Assembly (NCBI RefSeq): GCF_014203645.1
Contig: NZ_JACHJL010000011.1
Location: 241,035-305,034 of the forward strand
Direction: 5' to 3'
DNA from: Streptomyces zagrosensis
Lineage (GTDB): Bacteria; Actinomycetota; Actinomycetes; Streptomycetales; Streptomycetaceae
Length of the DNA stretch: 64,000 nt
A program made the translations under genes and the position numbers. Below are positions 7,736 to 16,185 of this stretch, piece by piece. Numbering within the stretch: position 1 is the first letter of the stretch; the number at the start of each line of letters is the position of its first letter. The notes below the pieces were generated by a model. It did no database searches, had not been told where the DNA came from, and was given only the letters and a program-made list of their open reading frames with translations.

Positions 7736-9571
7736 TCAGCGGCGGGCCGGTGCAGTGGCACGGGACCGAGCCAGCTCGCGGGCCGGCGGTACGGAGGCAG
7801 GGCCCGATGTCGGGCCTGAGGTAGCGGCCGAGTCGGCGGCGGATGGGGCGGATGCAGGGTCGGCGGCGGGCTGGCGCTCACGCGCCGCCCTGGCCGAGCC
7901 GTCATCCGCCGGCTCGGCCAGGGACAGGACGGCTACCTCGACTCCCTTTGCACCCGGCGCGCCCGCTACGCCCTCCGCACCGTCCGCATCCTCCGCACCG
8001 TCCATGGTGCGCGGCAGGCGCAGCGCGGCGGCGGCACCGAGCAGCAGCAGCACGGCGCTGACCACGAGCGTGCTGTGCAGGCCACTGACGAAGGAGGCAC
8101 GGGCGCTCTCGCGCAGCGCCTCACCCGCGGGCCCGCCGAGCCGGTCGGAGACCTCGTACGCCTCGCCGAGCGAGTGGCTTGCGGCCTGAGCTGACGCGTC
8201 CGGCACACCGGGGGTGGCGGCGACACGCGGCCCATAGGCGGCGTTCATGACGCTGCCGAGCAGGGCTATGCCAAGCCCGGCACCGAGTTGGTAGGAGGTC
8301 TCGCCGATCGCGGCGGCCCCGCCCGCGCACTTCGCCGGTGCCTCGCTGAGCATCGACTCGTACGCCCCGAACAGGGTCATCTCCAATCCGAAGCCCAGCA
8401 GCACGAACCCGATGATGAGCACGGCCGGCTGGTCGTGCTGGCCCATCAAGGTCAGCACCAAAACGGCGCCCGCGGTGATGAGGAAGCCCAGCGCAACCAT
8501 GGTGCGCGGGCCGAGCCGATGCAGCAGCCGGGAGCCCACGAGCCCGGCGGCCATGGCCGCGAAGGTCAGCGGCAGCAGTCGCAGCCCGGTCTGCAACGGG
8601 GTGAGCCCGAGGACCAGTTGCAGATACTGGGCGGCTATCAGCTCAAGCCCGACGAGGGCGAGCATGGCCAGCACGATGCAGCCCACCGAGGTGCCGAACG
8701 CGGGTCGGCCGAACATCGCCAGGTCCACCAGCGGGCGCACGCGCCGTCGCTGGCGGCGGACGAACAGCACCAGGAACGTCCCGCCGAGCAGCGTCGGGCA
8801 CAGGGTGCCCAACTCCATAAGGCCCTGGCCGTTGCCGAGCCGCTTGACTGCGAGCACCGCGCCGAACAGGCCGAATGCTGCCATCAGCGCGCCGAGCACG
8901 TCCCAGGGCCCATCGCGGTCCCCGGTGGACTCGGGCAGCACCCAACGGCCTACTGGCAGGGCGACGGCCATCAGGGGAATGTTGATCAGAAAGACCGAGC
9001 CCCACCAGAAGTGTTCCAGGAGGAAGCCGCCGAGCAGTGGCCCGGCCGCCGCGCCGACTGCGGCGACCGCACTCCACACGCCGATGGCAACCGCGCGCTC
9101 GCGACGGTCGGGGAAGACCTGACGAAGGATCGACAGCGTGGCGGGCATGATCATCGCGCCGCCGACGCCCAGCAGGGCGCGGGCGACGATCAGCACCTGC
9201 GGCGTGGTCGCGACGGCCGCCAGTGCGGAGGCCAGACCGAAGAGCCCGTAGCCAAGGAGCAGCACGCGGCGGCGGCCGACCCGATCGCCGAGGGTGCCGA
9301 AGAGGATCAGCAGCGACGCGCACACCAGTGGATAGACGTCCACGATCCACAGCAGTTCCATCGAGCCGGGGCGCAGGTCCTCGCTGACGGCAGGGACCGC
9401 GACATGCAGCACGGTCGCGTCCACGGCGACCAGCAGCAGGCTCACACACAGCACAACGAGCACGAGCCACCGGCTCGCTCCGCCATCCGCGTCCTGCCAC
9501 CGCGCACGGTCGCGCCAGTACCGGGAACCGCCCGCTGACCGTCGAGCGCCGGCCGTGGTCGTCCCAGTCAT
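7736..9571 (-). CDS. MFS transporter, DHA2 (EmrB/QacA) drug exporter family
   Basis: A 611-residue membrane protein with about 14 hydrophobic segments. The first, LVLVVLCVSLLLVAVDATVLHVAVP, carries the DHA2 signature D-x-T-x-L-x-V-A-x-P. The cytoplasmic-loop motif GTLGDRVGRRRVLLLG and the antiporter motif GVWSAVAAVGAAAGPLLGG are clear. Such pumps expel cationic dyes or antibiotics using the proton gradient. The last 80 or so residues are a hydrophilic Ala/Pro/Ser-rich tail, probably disordered. ATG 9571 has GGGAGG 7 nt upstream. No regulator gene is adjacent; the 639-bp intergenic region behind it separates it from a divergent PAP2 gene. Confidence 0.92.
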   Translation of the reverse strand: MTGTTTAGARRSAGGSRYWRDRARWQDADGGASRWLVLVVLCVSLLLVAVDATVLHVAVPAVSEDLRPGSMELLWIVDVYPLVCASLLILFGTLGDRVGRRRVLLLGYGLFGLASALAAVATTPQVLIVARALLGVGGAMIMPATLSILRQVFPDRRERAVAIGVWSAVAAVGAAAGPLLGGFLLEHFWWGSVFLINIPLMAVALPVGRWVLPESTGDRDGPWDVLGALMAAFGLFGAVLAVKRLGNGQGLMELGTLCPTLLGGTFLVLFVRRQRRRVRPLVDLAMFGRPAFGTSVGCIVLAMLALVGLELIAAQYLQLVLGLTPLQTGLRLLPLTFAAMAAGLVGSRLLHRLGPRTMVALGFLITAGAVLVLTLMGQHDQPAVLIIGFVLLGFGLEMTLFGAYESMLSEAPAKCAGGAAAIGETSYQLGAGLGIALLGSVMNAAYGPRVAATPGVPDASAQAASHSLGEAYEVSDRLGGPAGEALRESARASFVSGLHSTLVVSAVLLLLGAAAALRLPRTMDGAEDADGAEGVAGAPGAKGVEVAVLSLAEPADDGSARAARERQPAADPASAPSAADSAATSGPTSGPASVPPARELARSRATAPARR

Positions 9572-10210
9572 AGAGGTACCTCCCTGTGGTGCGCTCGCGG
9601 CGCGGGGCCTACACCGGGAACATGTGGCCTACATGACGCCCAGAGGGCAGTCCGGTGGCCTGGCAGCGTGGGCGAGTGAGACGTCAGCGTACGCGAGTCA
9701 TCGCGAGGGGCTTATGTCTACCTCTGCTGGCGACTCTTGCCCCATTTCCCCCCAGCACCCGCCTGACCTGCGGTGCACCCCCCGGCCAGCAAAAGCGGGA
9801 GGGGTTCCGCTTCCGCCCGCGCGCTTGCTGTAGGCCGGCAGCCGGGTTCGCCGGCCTGCCCGATGGCCGAGGCCGTGACCGGGTCGCGTGCGCGGCCTGA
9901 TCAGGTCAGCCGCGAAACACCGCCCCAAACGATCATCACGCCACCGTCCCGGCCCACCGGCCCGCGGCAACCGGCCGGGAAACAACGGGGAACATCACGG
10001 CCAATCAACGATAAACGGAGGCGCGCTAATAGAATAAACGGGTTCTGGGTGATCCCCGTGAGAAGCATCATCGAAATAGACAAGGTCTCATCGCATTCCG
10101 TGAAATCGTGAACGGCAAAGCTAAGAACGAGACCCTCTCCACATCACATCGTCATCACAAAGAGACGTGATCGACCGAAGTCACCTGTGACGCAATGTAA
10201 TGTCGATTGA
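9572..10210. other. Divergent intergenic region, MFS / PAP2
   Basis: About 640 bp holding the two outward promoters. The right-hand 200 bp (from about 10010) are clearly more AT-rich than the surroundings. They contain short dyads, ATCAC-N8-GTGAT at 10154-10171 and TCACCTGTGA at 10181-10190, possible but unproven operator sites. I see no gene in it. Confidence 0.5.
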
Positions 10211-11221
10211 GTGCGTACCGATGACAAGCTTCCTCAGGCGGAGGAGCACCCGGCCAAACTCGCGCGACCGCGTATGACGCGGACGCGCGGCTGGCTGCTG
10301 GGGTCCACTCTCGCGGTCTACGTGGCCACGGTGGTCGGCGTGCTCACCACCTCTTGGCTGGTGAAGCTCGACTGGCAGGTCATGTTGTTCCGGCCGTACA
10401 AGCAGTGGCCGGAATTCCACACCTTCCTGGACTACTTCGTCGTGCTCGGCCAGCGCGGGCCCACGGCCGTCGCGGTGACCGTCTGGCTCGGCTGGTGCTG
10501 CTGGGCACAGCGCACTCCCCGTCCGCTGCTGCTGCTCGGCACCTCGCTGTTGCTGCTCAACGCGACCGTGGGCGCAGCCAAGCTGGGGATGGGCCGCCTT
10601 GGGCCGCACTACGCGACCATGGTCGGCTCGAACGAGATGTGGGGCGACGGCGATATATTTCCCTCCGGCCACACCGCGAACGCCGTGGTCACCTGGGGAG
10701 TGCTGGCCTATTTGGCTACCACGCCGCAGGCCCGCAGGATCGCGTCGCTGATCGCCGCCGTGGTCACCCTCGGCGTGGGCATGACGACGGTCTACCTCGG
10801 GACGCACTGGGTCAGTGATGTACTCCTCGGCTGGGCCGCCGGTCTACTGATCCTGCTGGCGCTGCCGATGTTCGAGGCACCGATGGCCTGGGCGGAGATG
10901 ATGATGCGGATCGCGTGGGCACGGCTGCGTGCGGGCTCGTTGTTCACTCCGCAGCCGGTGTCCCCGCTGGCCATCCCTGCCTTGGGCACGTCACGGGCCA
11001 CACTGGAAGAGGAGCCGCACGCTCGCGAGCGCATCCCGCTGGCCGGCCGGGCCGCGCGGGGCTCCGAGAACTGGCCACACCACCCCGCCAGGCCGCATAC
11101 CGCACGCTCCGAGCGCACCCCGGTCACCCCTGCCGGCAGCCGCCGCCCGCCGCACGCGGAGCGCGCGCGCAGCGCGCCACTGGGGTCAGCCAGCGCGCCG
11201 CGCGGCCGTAGCGGCAGCTGA
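10211..11221 (+). CDS. PAP2-family membrane phosphatase
   Basis: A 336-residue protein with about six membrane segments in the first 220 residues. The lipid phosphatase signature is present: FPSGHTANAVV (motif 2) and GTHWVSDVLLGW with the catalytic His and Asp (motif 3). Motif 1 is represented by KLGMGRLGP. Members hydrolyse phosphate monoesters of lipids such as phosphatidate or undecaprenyl pyrophosphate at the outer membrane face. The last 110 residues are a basic, Pro/Arg-rich cytoplasmic tail without homology that I recognise. The GTG at 10211 is the first start; an ATG at 10274 is an alternative, and neither has a good ribosome binding site. A hairpin terminator follows. Confidence 0.88.
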   Translation: MRTDDKLPQAEEHPAKLARPRMTRTRGWLLGSTLAVYVATVVGVLTTSWLVKLDWQVMLFRPYKQWPEFHTFLDYFVVLGQRGPTAVAVTVWLGWCCWAQRTPRPLLLLGTSLLLLNATVGAAKLGMGRLGPHYATMVGSNEMWGDGDIFPSGHTANAVVTWGVLAYLATTPQARRIASLIAAVVTLGVGMTTVYLGTHWVSDVLLGWAAGLLILLALPMFEAPMAWAEMMMRIAWARLRAGSLFTPQPVSPLAIPALGTSRATLEEEPHARERIPLAGRAARGSENWPHHPARPHTARSERTPVTPAGSRRPPHAERARSAPLGSASAPRGRSGS

Positions 11222-11308
11222 GCCCAGCCTCGCGCAGCCCAGCTCGTCGCAACCAGCGGCAACGGACCTCAGCGCGCGGATGGTGGGCACAACCAACGGT
11301 CAGCACAG

Positions 11309-11349
11309 CAGCAGGCCCCGACGCTCCAGTGGAGCGTCGGGGCCTGCTG
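11309..11349. terminator. Bidirectional hairpin terminator
   Basis: A perfect 19-bp inverted repeat (11309-11327 and 11331-11349) with a 3-nt loop. It lies between the converging PAP2 and I78 inhibitor genes and could serve both. Confidence 0.85.
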
Positions 11350-11391
11350 GCTCTGTCGCCGGCCTGCGCCGCCGGGGATCAGGCACCCGGC

Positions 11392-11607
11392 TCAGCCCTT
11401 CCAGCAGCGTTCGACGACGCCGCTTTGAACGGTGAAATTCAGTCGGCCGCCCAGGTACTCCATGGTGATGATCGCGCCCGGCGGCAGCGACCTGACGGTG
11501 GTCCAGCCACGCTCTCTCGCCCGTCGTTCGGCGGCCTCGCCGTCGAGTCCGACATAGGAATCCAGGTCGTCGGCCGGTTCGGCCGGGGGTTTCGGTAGAG
11601 GTGCCAT
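11392..11607 (-). CDS. I78-family peptidase inhibitor
   Basis: A 71-residue protein starting at ATG 11607 (MAPLPKPPAEPADDLDSY). YVGLDGEAAERRARERGW, RSLPPGAIITMEYLGGRLNF and the terminal RCWKG match the I78 potato-inhibitor-like family found in many bacteria. A GTG at 11691 would add 28 residues but has no ribosome binding site and departs from family length. There is no signal peptide, so it is likely cytoplasmic. The inhibited protease is unknown. It is separated from the convergent PAP2 gene by a terminator and has no obvious operon partner. Confidence 0.85.
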   Translation of the reverse strand: MAPLPKPPAEPADDLDSYVGLDGEAAERRARERGWTTVRSLPPGAIITMEYLGGRLNFTVQSGVVERCWKG

Positions 11608-11691
11608 GCCCACCACCGTAGGTGGCCGGACCGGGTGGCGGAAGCCCGGTCCTAGCGGCGGGAGGTCGTCTGCGGGGTCGTCACTGGTCAC

Positions 11692-12167
11692 ACTTGGGTC
11701 ACAGAAAACCCGGCCCAGTTTGCCGTAACCCGTGTCACTCGTAAGGACCCTGCGTTCCCCATCAGAAGGCGTAACGCAGTTTTCTTAAATAACTCACTAC
11801 CGCGCCGACAAACAGCGTCATTCAACCGCCCGCCGAGAGCCTTGAGTGCGGGAATTCAGCGAGCGCCGGAAATGCATACCGCATCACCTAGGGAGAGCAC
11901 AATTCCGCCACATTGATCCGGCCGTCTCCACACAGGTTTGGCCATAGCCGTACGCACCGACTTCCGTACTGACGACCACATGACAGACACACCAGACAAG
12001 CCCGACAACGATCCGCGCACCGGACTTCGCATAGCCAGTGACGGACGGGACAGAAAGGGGCGAACCCGCACACCGCATGCGTGTCGCAGCGTCACCCACG
12101 CGGCGGGTGACGAGCATCATGGCGGGTACCCGCAGCCCGGCATCGCCGACGCCCCAAGGGAGCACGC
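11692..12167. other. Intergenic region upstream of ctaD
   Basis: About 475 bp. A relatively AT-rich stretch at about 11770-11810 is a candidate promoter area. I recognise no gene and no clear operator. Confidence 0.4.
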
Positions 12168-13862
12168 GTGGGAACGGAGACCGTCCAGCCGGCTGCCGGG
12201 CCAGTACGGGAGCGGCGACCTGGCCGCCTCATCGTGGACTGGCTCACCACCACCGACCACAAGAAGATCGGGCATCTTTACCTGATCACCTCGTTCGCGT
12301 TCTTCCTGGTCGGCGGGTTACTCGCGCTGGTGATGCGCGCCGAGTTGGCCCGTCCCGGGCTCCAGCTCATCTCCAGCGAGCAGTTCAACCAGGCGTTCAC
12401 CATGCACGGCACGATCATGCTGCTGCTGTTCGCGACGCCGACGTTCGCGGGCTTCGCCAACGCGATCATGCCGCTACAGATCGGCTCGCCAGACGTCGCC
12501 TTCCCCCGCCTGAACATGCTCTCGTACTGGCTGTTTCTCTTCGGTGGAGTCATGGTGCTCGGCGGCTTCCTGGTACCCGGCGGTGCCGCCGACTTCGGCT
12601 GGTTCGCCTACGCGCCGCTCAACAGCGCCACCCACTCCCCCGGGATCGGCGCCGACCTGTGGATCATGGGCCTGGCCATGGCGGGCTTCGGCACGATCCT
12701 GGGCTCGGTCAACTTTCTGACCACCATCATCGGGATGCGGGCGCCCGGCATGACGATGTTCCGGATGCCGGTTTTCGCCTGGAACGTACTCTTCACCTCG
12801 ATCCTGGTCCTGATCGCGTTCCCGGTGCTGGCTGCTGCGCTGCTGTGTCTGGAGGCGGACCGGCGCTTTGGATCGATGGTGTTCGAGGCCGAGTACGGCG
12901 GGGCGGTGCTGTGGCAGCACCTGTTCTGGTTCTTCGGCCACCCGGAGGTCTACATCATCGCGCTGCCGTTCTTCGGCATCATCACGGAGATCATCCCGGT
13001 GTTCTCCCGGAAGCCGATCTTCGGCTACGTGATGCTGATCGGCGCGACGATGGCCATCACCGGCCTGTCGGTGGTCGTCTGGGCGCACCATATGTTCGCC
13101 ACCGGCGCGGTGTTGCTACCCTTCTTCTCCTTTATGTCCTTTTTGATCGCGGTGCCGACCGGAGTGAAGTTCTTCAACTGGATCGGCACCATGTGGCACG
13201 GCTCGATCTCCTTCGAGACACCCATGCTGTGGTCGGTTGGCTTCCTGGTCAGCTTTCTGTTCGGCGGTCTCACCGGCGTCATCCTGGCCTCGCCGCCGCT
13301 GGACTTCCACGTCACCGACAGCTACTTCGTGGTGGGCCACTTCCACTATGTGGTCTTCGGCACGGTCGTCTTCGCGATGTTCGCGGGCTTCTACTTCTGG
13401 TGGCCCAAGCTCACCGGCAAGATGCTCGACGAGCGACTGGGCCGCCTCCACTTTTGGACCCTCTTCGTGGGCTTCCACGCCACGTTCCTCGTGCACCACT
13501 GGTTGGGTGTCGAAGGCATGCCCCGGCGGTACGCGGACTATTTGGCGGCCGATGGCTTCACCGCGCTCAACACCCTGTCCTCCGTCGGCGCCTTCCTGCT
13601 CGGCCTGTCCACGCTGCCGTTCCTCTACAACGTTTGGAAGACCGCGAAGTACGGCGCGAAGGTGGCGGTGGACGATCCCTGGGGGTTCGGCCGCTCGCTG
13701 GAGTGGGCGACCTCCTGCCCGCCGCCGCGGCACAACTTCGTGACGCTGCCGCGCGTTCGCTCCGAGTCGCCCGCCTTCGATCTGCACCACCCGCAGGTGG
13801 CCCGGCTTGAGGAGGCGAGCATCAGCGCAGAGCCCGGTCGAGCCGGTCGCGAATCCGTGTGA
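12168..13862 (+). CDS. ctaD: Cytochrome c oxidase subunit I (aa3-type), orphan copy
   Basis: A 564-residue, 12-helix haem-copper oxidase subunit. The low-spin haem ligand region is in TMHGTIMLLLF, and the CuB His plus the His-Tyr cross-link are in FFGHPEVYIIALPFFG. Two more CuB histidines lie in WAHHMFATG, and the haem ligands in VVGHFHYVVFG. DFHVTDSYF marks the aa3 branch. It would reduce oxygen to water and pump protons, but no subunit II, III or assembly gene is nearby, so partners must come from elsewhere. The start is GTG 12168, with AAGGGAG at 5 nt. Codon 51 is TTA (12318-12320), suggesting bldA-dependent translation, unexpected for a housekeeping oxidase. Its last 41 bp overlap the 3' end of the convergent WYL regulator gene. 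Confidence 0.95.
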   Translation: MGTETVQPAAGPVRERRPGRLIVDWLTTTDHKKIGHLYLITSFAFFLVGGLLALVMRAELARPGLQLISSEQFNQAFTMHGTIMLLLFATPTFAGFANAIMPLQIGSPDVAFPRLNMLSYWLFLFGGVMVLGGFLVPGGAADFGWFAYAPLNSATHSPGIGADLWIMGLAMAGFGTILGSVNFLTTIIGMRAPGMTMFRMPVFAWNVLFTSILVLIAFPVLAAALLCLEADRRFGSMVFEAEYGGAVLWQHLFWFFGHPEVYIIALPFFGIITEIIPVFSRKPIFGYVMLIGATMAITGLSVVVWAHHMFATGAVLLPFFSFMSFLIAVPTGVKFFNWIGTMWHGSISFETPMLWSVGFLVSFLFGGLTGVILASPPLDFHVTDSYFVVGHFHYVVFGTVVFAMFAGFYFWWPKLTGKMLDERLGRLHFWTLFVGFHATFLVHHWLGVEGMPRRYADYLAADGFTALNTLSSVGAFLLGLSTLPFLYNVWKTAKYGAKVAVDDPWGFGRSLEWATSCPPPRHNFVTLPRVRSESPAFDLHHPQVARLEEASISAEPGRAGRESV

Positions 13863-14823
13863 TGTGCTCGCGCAGCTCAGGCGGTTCGCGTACCTCGAAG
13901 TCAAAGCCCATCAAGACGATGTGCAGCGCCAGCACATCGAACGTGTGCGCTCCGGTGTGCAGCAGGCAGGAATGCTCGTCCACGGCCTCAAGCACCCCGG
14001 CGGACGGCGAGACCTCCTCTGCGGCCCGCTCGGCCGACACCCGCAGCAGCACCGTGGCACGTTGGGCGTACGCGGCTATCGACACGCCCCGCGACACATA
14101 GTCGGCCAGGTCATCGGCCGGCGGCTCCCGATGTGCGAAGCGCGGCCCGTGCGGCGGCTTGGGGGTGATCCGATCGGCCCGGAACGTACGCCAGTCCGCG
14201 CGGTCTACATCCCAGGCGACCAGGTACCAGCGCGCCCGAGAGCACACCAGCCGATACGGCTCGGTCGTCCTGCGGCTGACTCCGCCCTGGTGGTCGCGGT
14301 AGGCAAAGCGGACCCGCTCGCGATCCCGGCAGGCGTGCGCCAATTCGGACAGGATGCTGGGGTCGATGGCCGGCTGACCTGCCGGGCTGAGCATCGGCAC
14401 CGTATACGCGTTCAGGGCCGAGATCCGGCGCCGAAGCCGGTCTGGCAGCACCTGCTCCAGCTTGGCCAGCGCCCGCACCGTGCTCTCCTCGATGCCCTGG
14501 ACGCCACCCGGCGCCGTACGCAGCCCCACGGCGACGGCCACGGCCTCATCGTCGTCGAGCAGCAGCGGCGGCAGGTCGGCACCCGCGCCGAGTTGGTAAC
14601 CACCCGCTGTGCCGGGCACGGAGTGCACCGGATAGCCGAGCTCGCGCAGCCGGTCGATGTCGCGGCGGACGGTGCGCGGCGTCACTCCGAGGCGCTCCGC
14701 GAGGTCGGCACCCGACCAACTTCGCCGCCCACCGGCCGCGCCATGGCGATCGAACGTTGCGAGGCCGCCATGGGTTTGCAGCAGTGACAGTAGGCGCAGC
14801 AGTCGGGCCGAGGTTTCCAACAT
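13822..14823 (-). CDS. YafY/WYL-family transcriptional regulator
   Basis: A 333-residue protein. The winged helix is at residues 1-65 (ETSARLLRLLSLLQTHGG, then SGADLAERLGVTPRTVRRDI and GGYQLGAG). The WYL domain is in the second half (PYRLVCSRARWYLVAWDVDRADWRTFRADRI), ending in a WCX-type C-terminal extension. WYL proteins sense small ligands or nucleic acid and usually control neighbouring genes. The start at ATG 14823 has no ribosome binding site, but a perfect 18-bp inverted repeat lies 13 bp upstream and is the likely autoregulatory operator. The 3' end overlaps ctaD by 41 bp on the opposite strand. Confidence 0.88.
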   Translation of the reverse strand: MLETSARLLRLLSLLQTHGGLATFDRHGAAGGRRSWSGADLAERLGVTPRTVRRDIDRLRELGYPVHSVPGTAGGYQLGAGADLPPLLLDDDEAVAVAVGLRTAPGGVQGIEESTVRALAKLEQVLPDRLRRRISALNAYTVPMLSPAGQPAIDPSILSELAHACRDRERVRFAYRDHQGGVSRRTTEPYRLVCSRARWYLVAWDVDRADWRTFRADRITPKPPHGPRFAHREPPADDLADYVSRGVSIAAYAQRATVLLRVSAERAAEEVSPSAGVLEAVDEHSCLLHTGAHTFDVLALHIVLMGFDFEVREPPELREHITRIRDRLDRALR

Positions 14824-14835
14824 GCGCAGCAGTGT

Positions 14836-14874
14836 GCCAGCCCTTGCGGACAGCTTCTGTCCGCAAGGGCTGGC
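14836..14874 (-). promoter_or_regulatory. Perfect 18-bp inverted repeat, probable operator of the YafY/WYL regulator
   Basis: Arms 14836-14853 and 14857-14874 are exact reverse complements with a 3-nt spacer (core TTGCGGACAG / CTGTCCGCAA). It sits 13 bp before the regulator start, where a promoter or leader is expected. It could instead act as an RNA hairpin in the leader or as a terminator for the small gene to the right. Confidence 0.65.
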
Positions 14875-14949
14875 ATCGTGTCGCATTGGGCTGCTAGCGG
14901 TTTCGCGATGCGGGCTCGGCGGGCCTAGGTGAGCTCACCCGTCGCCCGC

Positions 14950-15120
14950 TCACCACCGGTACCAGCGTGAGCGGTGGCCGGTTGCCGTGGTGGAGCGTAC
15001 GAAGAAGCCGAGCAGCCAGATGACCAACACGGCGATGGCGATCCACCACAGTATTTTGAGCGCGAAGCCGGCGCCGAACAGCAGCAGTGCGAGCAGTAGA
15101 ACGAGTAGGACAGGGACCAT
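14950..15120 (-). CDS. Small hydrophobic membrane protein
   Basis: A 56-residue protein from ATG 15120, with GGAGG 8 nt upstream. Two hydrophobic stretches (MVPVLLVLLLALLLFGAG and ILWWIAIAVLVIWLLGFF) are followed by a short basic tail ending RSRWYRW. Small hydrophobic proteins like this are common in Streptomyces; the function is unknown. The longer frame to 15174 adds 18 residues with no start signal. Confidence 0.75.
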   Translation of the reverse strand: MVPVLLVLLLALLLFGAGFALKILWWIAIAVLVIWLLGFFVRSTTATGHRSRWYRW

Positions 15121-15228
15121 GGTTCGCACCTCCAAGGCGACCGAGTGCCCCGCGCGGTGCGGTTCATGCCGCAATCTGCCACGGCGGCGGGCCGAAGATC
15201 GACGCCGCCGCCTGCGGATGCGCGGGCG

Positions 15229-16185
15229 CTAGGCCCCCTCGATACGCACCGAGAGATCGTTGTCACCCGTGTAGTACGGGGCAGCCCGCACGCTCCCGCG
15301 CGCGGTCGTCACCAACACCGCCGGGTAGGTGAAGATCGGCTTCTTGTCCACGACGTCGTCCAGAATGCGCCCGATGCGCACCTCGTCGGCAGCCGTCTCG
15401 GAGCGCCCCGCCCCGCCGTCGGCGTCTTGGCCGTCAGCACTCTCGCTGGCCTGGTCGGCCGTGTCGTCATCGGCCGCGCGGCACAGCCACAGGTCCCATA
15501 CGTCCTGCCCGCCCTCCCAGCGCGTGACCAGGTCCGCGTAGGCCAGCGCGAAGGTGAAGTCCGCGCCGTCCCCGGTCACCGGGACGGTGTGCGTCACCGA
15601 TGGGTCACGGTGGAGCCGCGCTCGTACCACCGCGCCTGCCAGCCACGCTGCCGGGCGCTCCACGCGGTACAGGCGCCCCCGGGCGGTCAGCGTGGCGTCG
15701 TCCACCCGAATGTCCCCGGCCTCCACATGGGGCCCGCGCAGCCAGCTTCGCAGCGAGAGGTTGCCGTGCTTGGTGGTGTAGGGGATGCGTACGGCCAGCG
15801 GTGACAGGCTCGCGCTGGGCTCGCGGTCCACCAGCGAGCGCAGGTCGTTCAGGCCCGGCATCAACCGGCGCGGCTCCTCGTCGGCGCACGCCACGTAGAC
15901 GTCCCAGCGGCCTTCGGGTAGCGCGACGGTGCTGGGCAACACGGCCCGTACGCGCCGCTCACCAGCCGGGGAAAGAGGCAGCCGCACATCGTCGGTCCCA
16001 GGCTCGGCGCCCCGAAGCCTGAGCACCAGCGCCGCGCTCCAGTTGGCGGGGTCGGGCACCGGCAGATCGGCGATGTCAAAGGTGAGCCCGCCCGCGGAGT
16101 CGGCGACGCTGTCCGCGCGCGGCGGTGCACTGGCCCCATCGTCGGGCCGGGAGGCGGGGGTGGGCCGTTGTGCAGAGGTGGTCAT
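15229..16185 (-). CDS. Conserved hypothetical, predicted beta-rich partner of the GT4 glycosyltransferase
   Basis: A 318-residue soluble protein with no signal peptide. The first 35 residues are Ala/Pro-rich. The rest shows repeated beta-type segments (WSAALVLRLRGAEPGTDDVRLPL, ALPEGRWDVYVACADEEPRR, IRIPYTTKHGNLSLRSWLRG-like, QDVWDLWLCRAADD), resembling the beta-sandwich modules found on actinobacterial teichoic-acid and polysaccharide glycosyl- or glycerophosphotransferases. A Gln/Asp-rich loop of about 25 residues interrupts the last third. The ATG at 16185 overlaps the glycosyltransferase stop as ATGA, so the two are made together. A role in surface glycan synthesis is inferred from this coupling only. 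Confidence 0.7.
   Translation of the reverse strand: MTTSAQRPTPASRPDDGASAPPRADSVADSAGGLTFDIADLPVPDPANWSAALVLRLRGAEPGTDDVRLPLSPAGERRVRAVLPSTVALPEGRWDVYVACADEEPRRLMPGLNDLRSLVDREPSASLSPLAVRIPYTTKHGNLSLRSWLRGPHVEAGDIRVDDATLTARGRLYRVERPAAWLAGAVVRARLHRDPSVTHTVPVTGDGADFTFALAYADLVTRWEGGQDVWDLWLCRAADDDTADQASESADGQDADGGAGRSETAADEVRIGRILDDVVDKKPIFTYPAVLVTTARGSVRAAPYYTGDNDLSVRIEGA

Noticed and set aside
9572..10210. Possible small gene or CRP-type site in the MFS/PAP2 spacer
   Set aside because: Frames lack features and the dyads are only 4-5 bp per arm, too weak to call.
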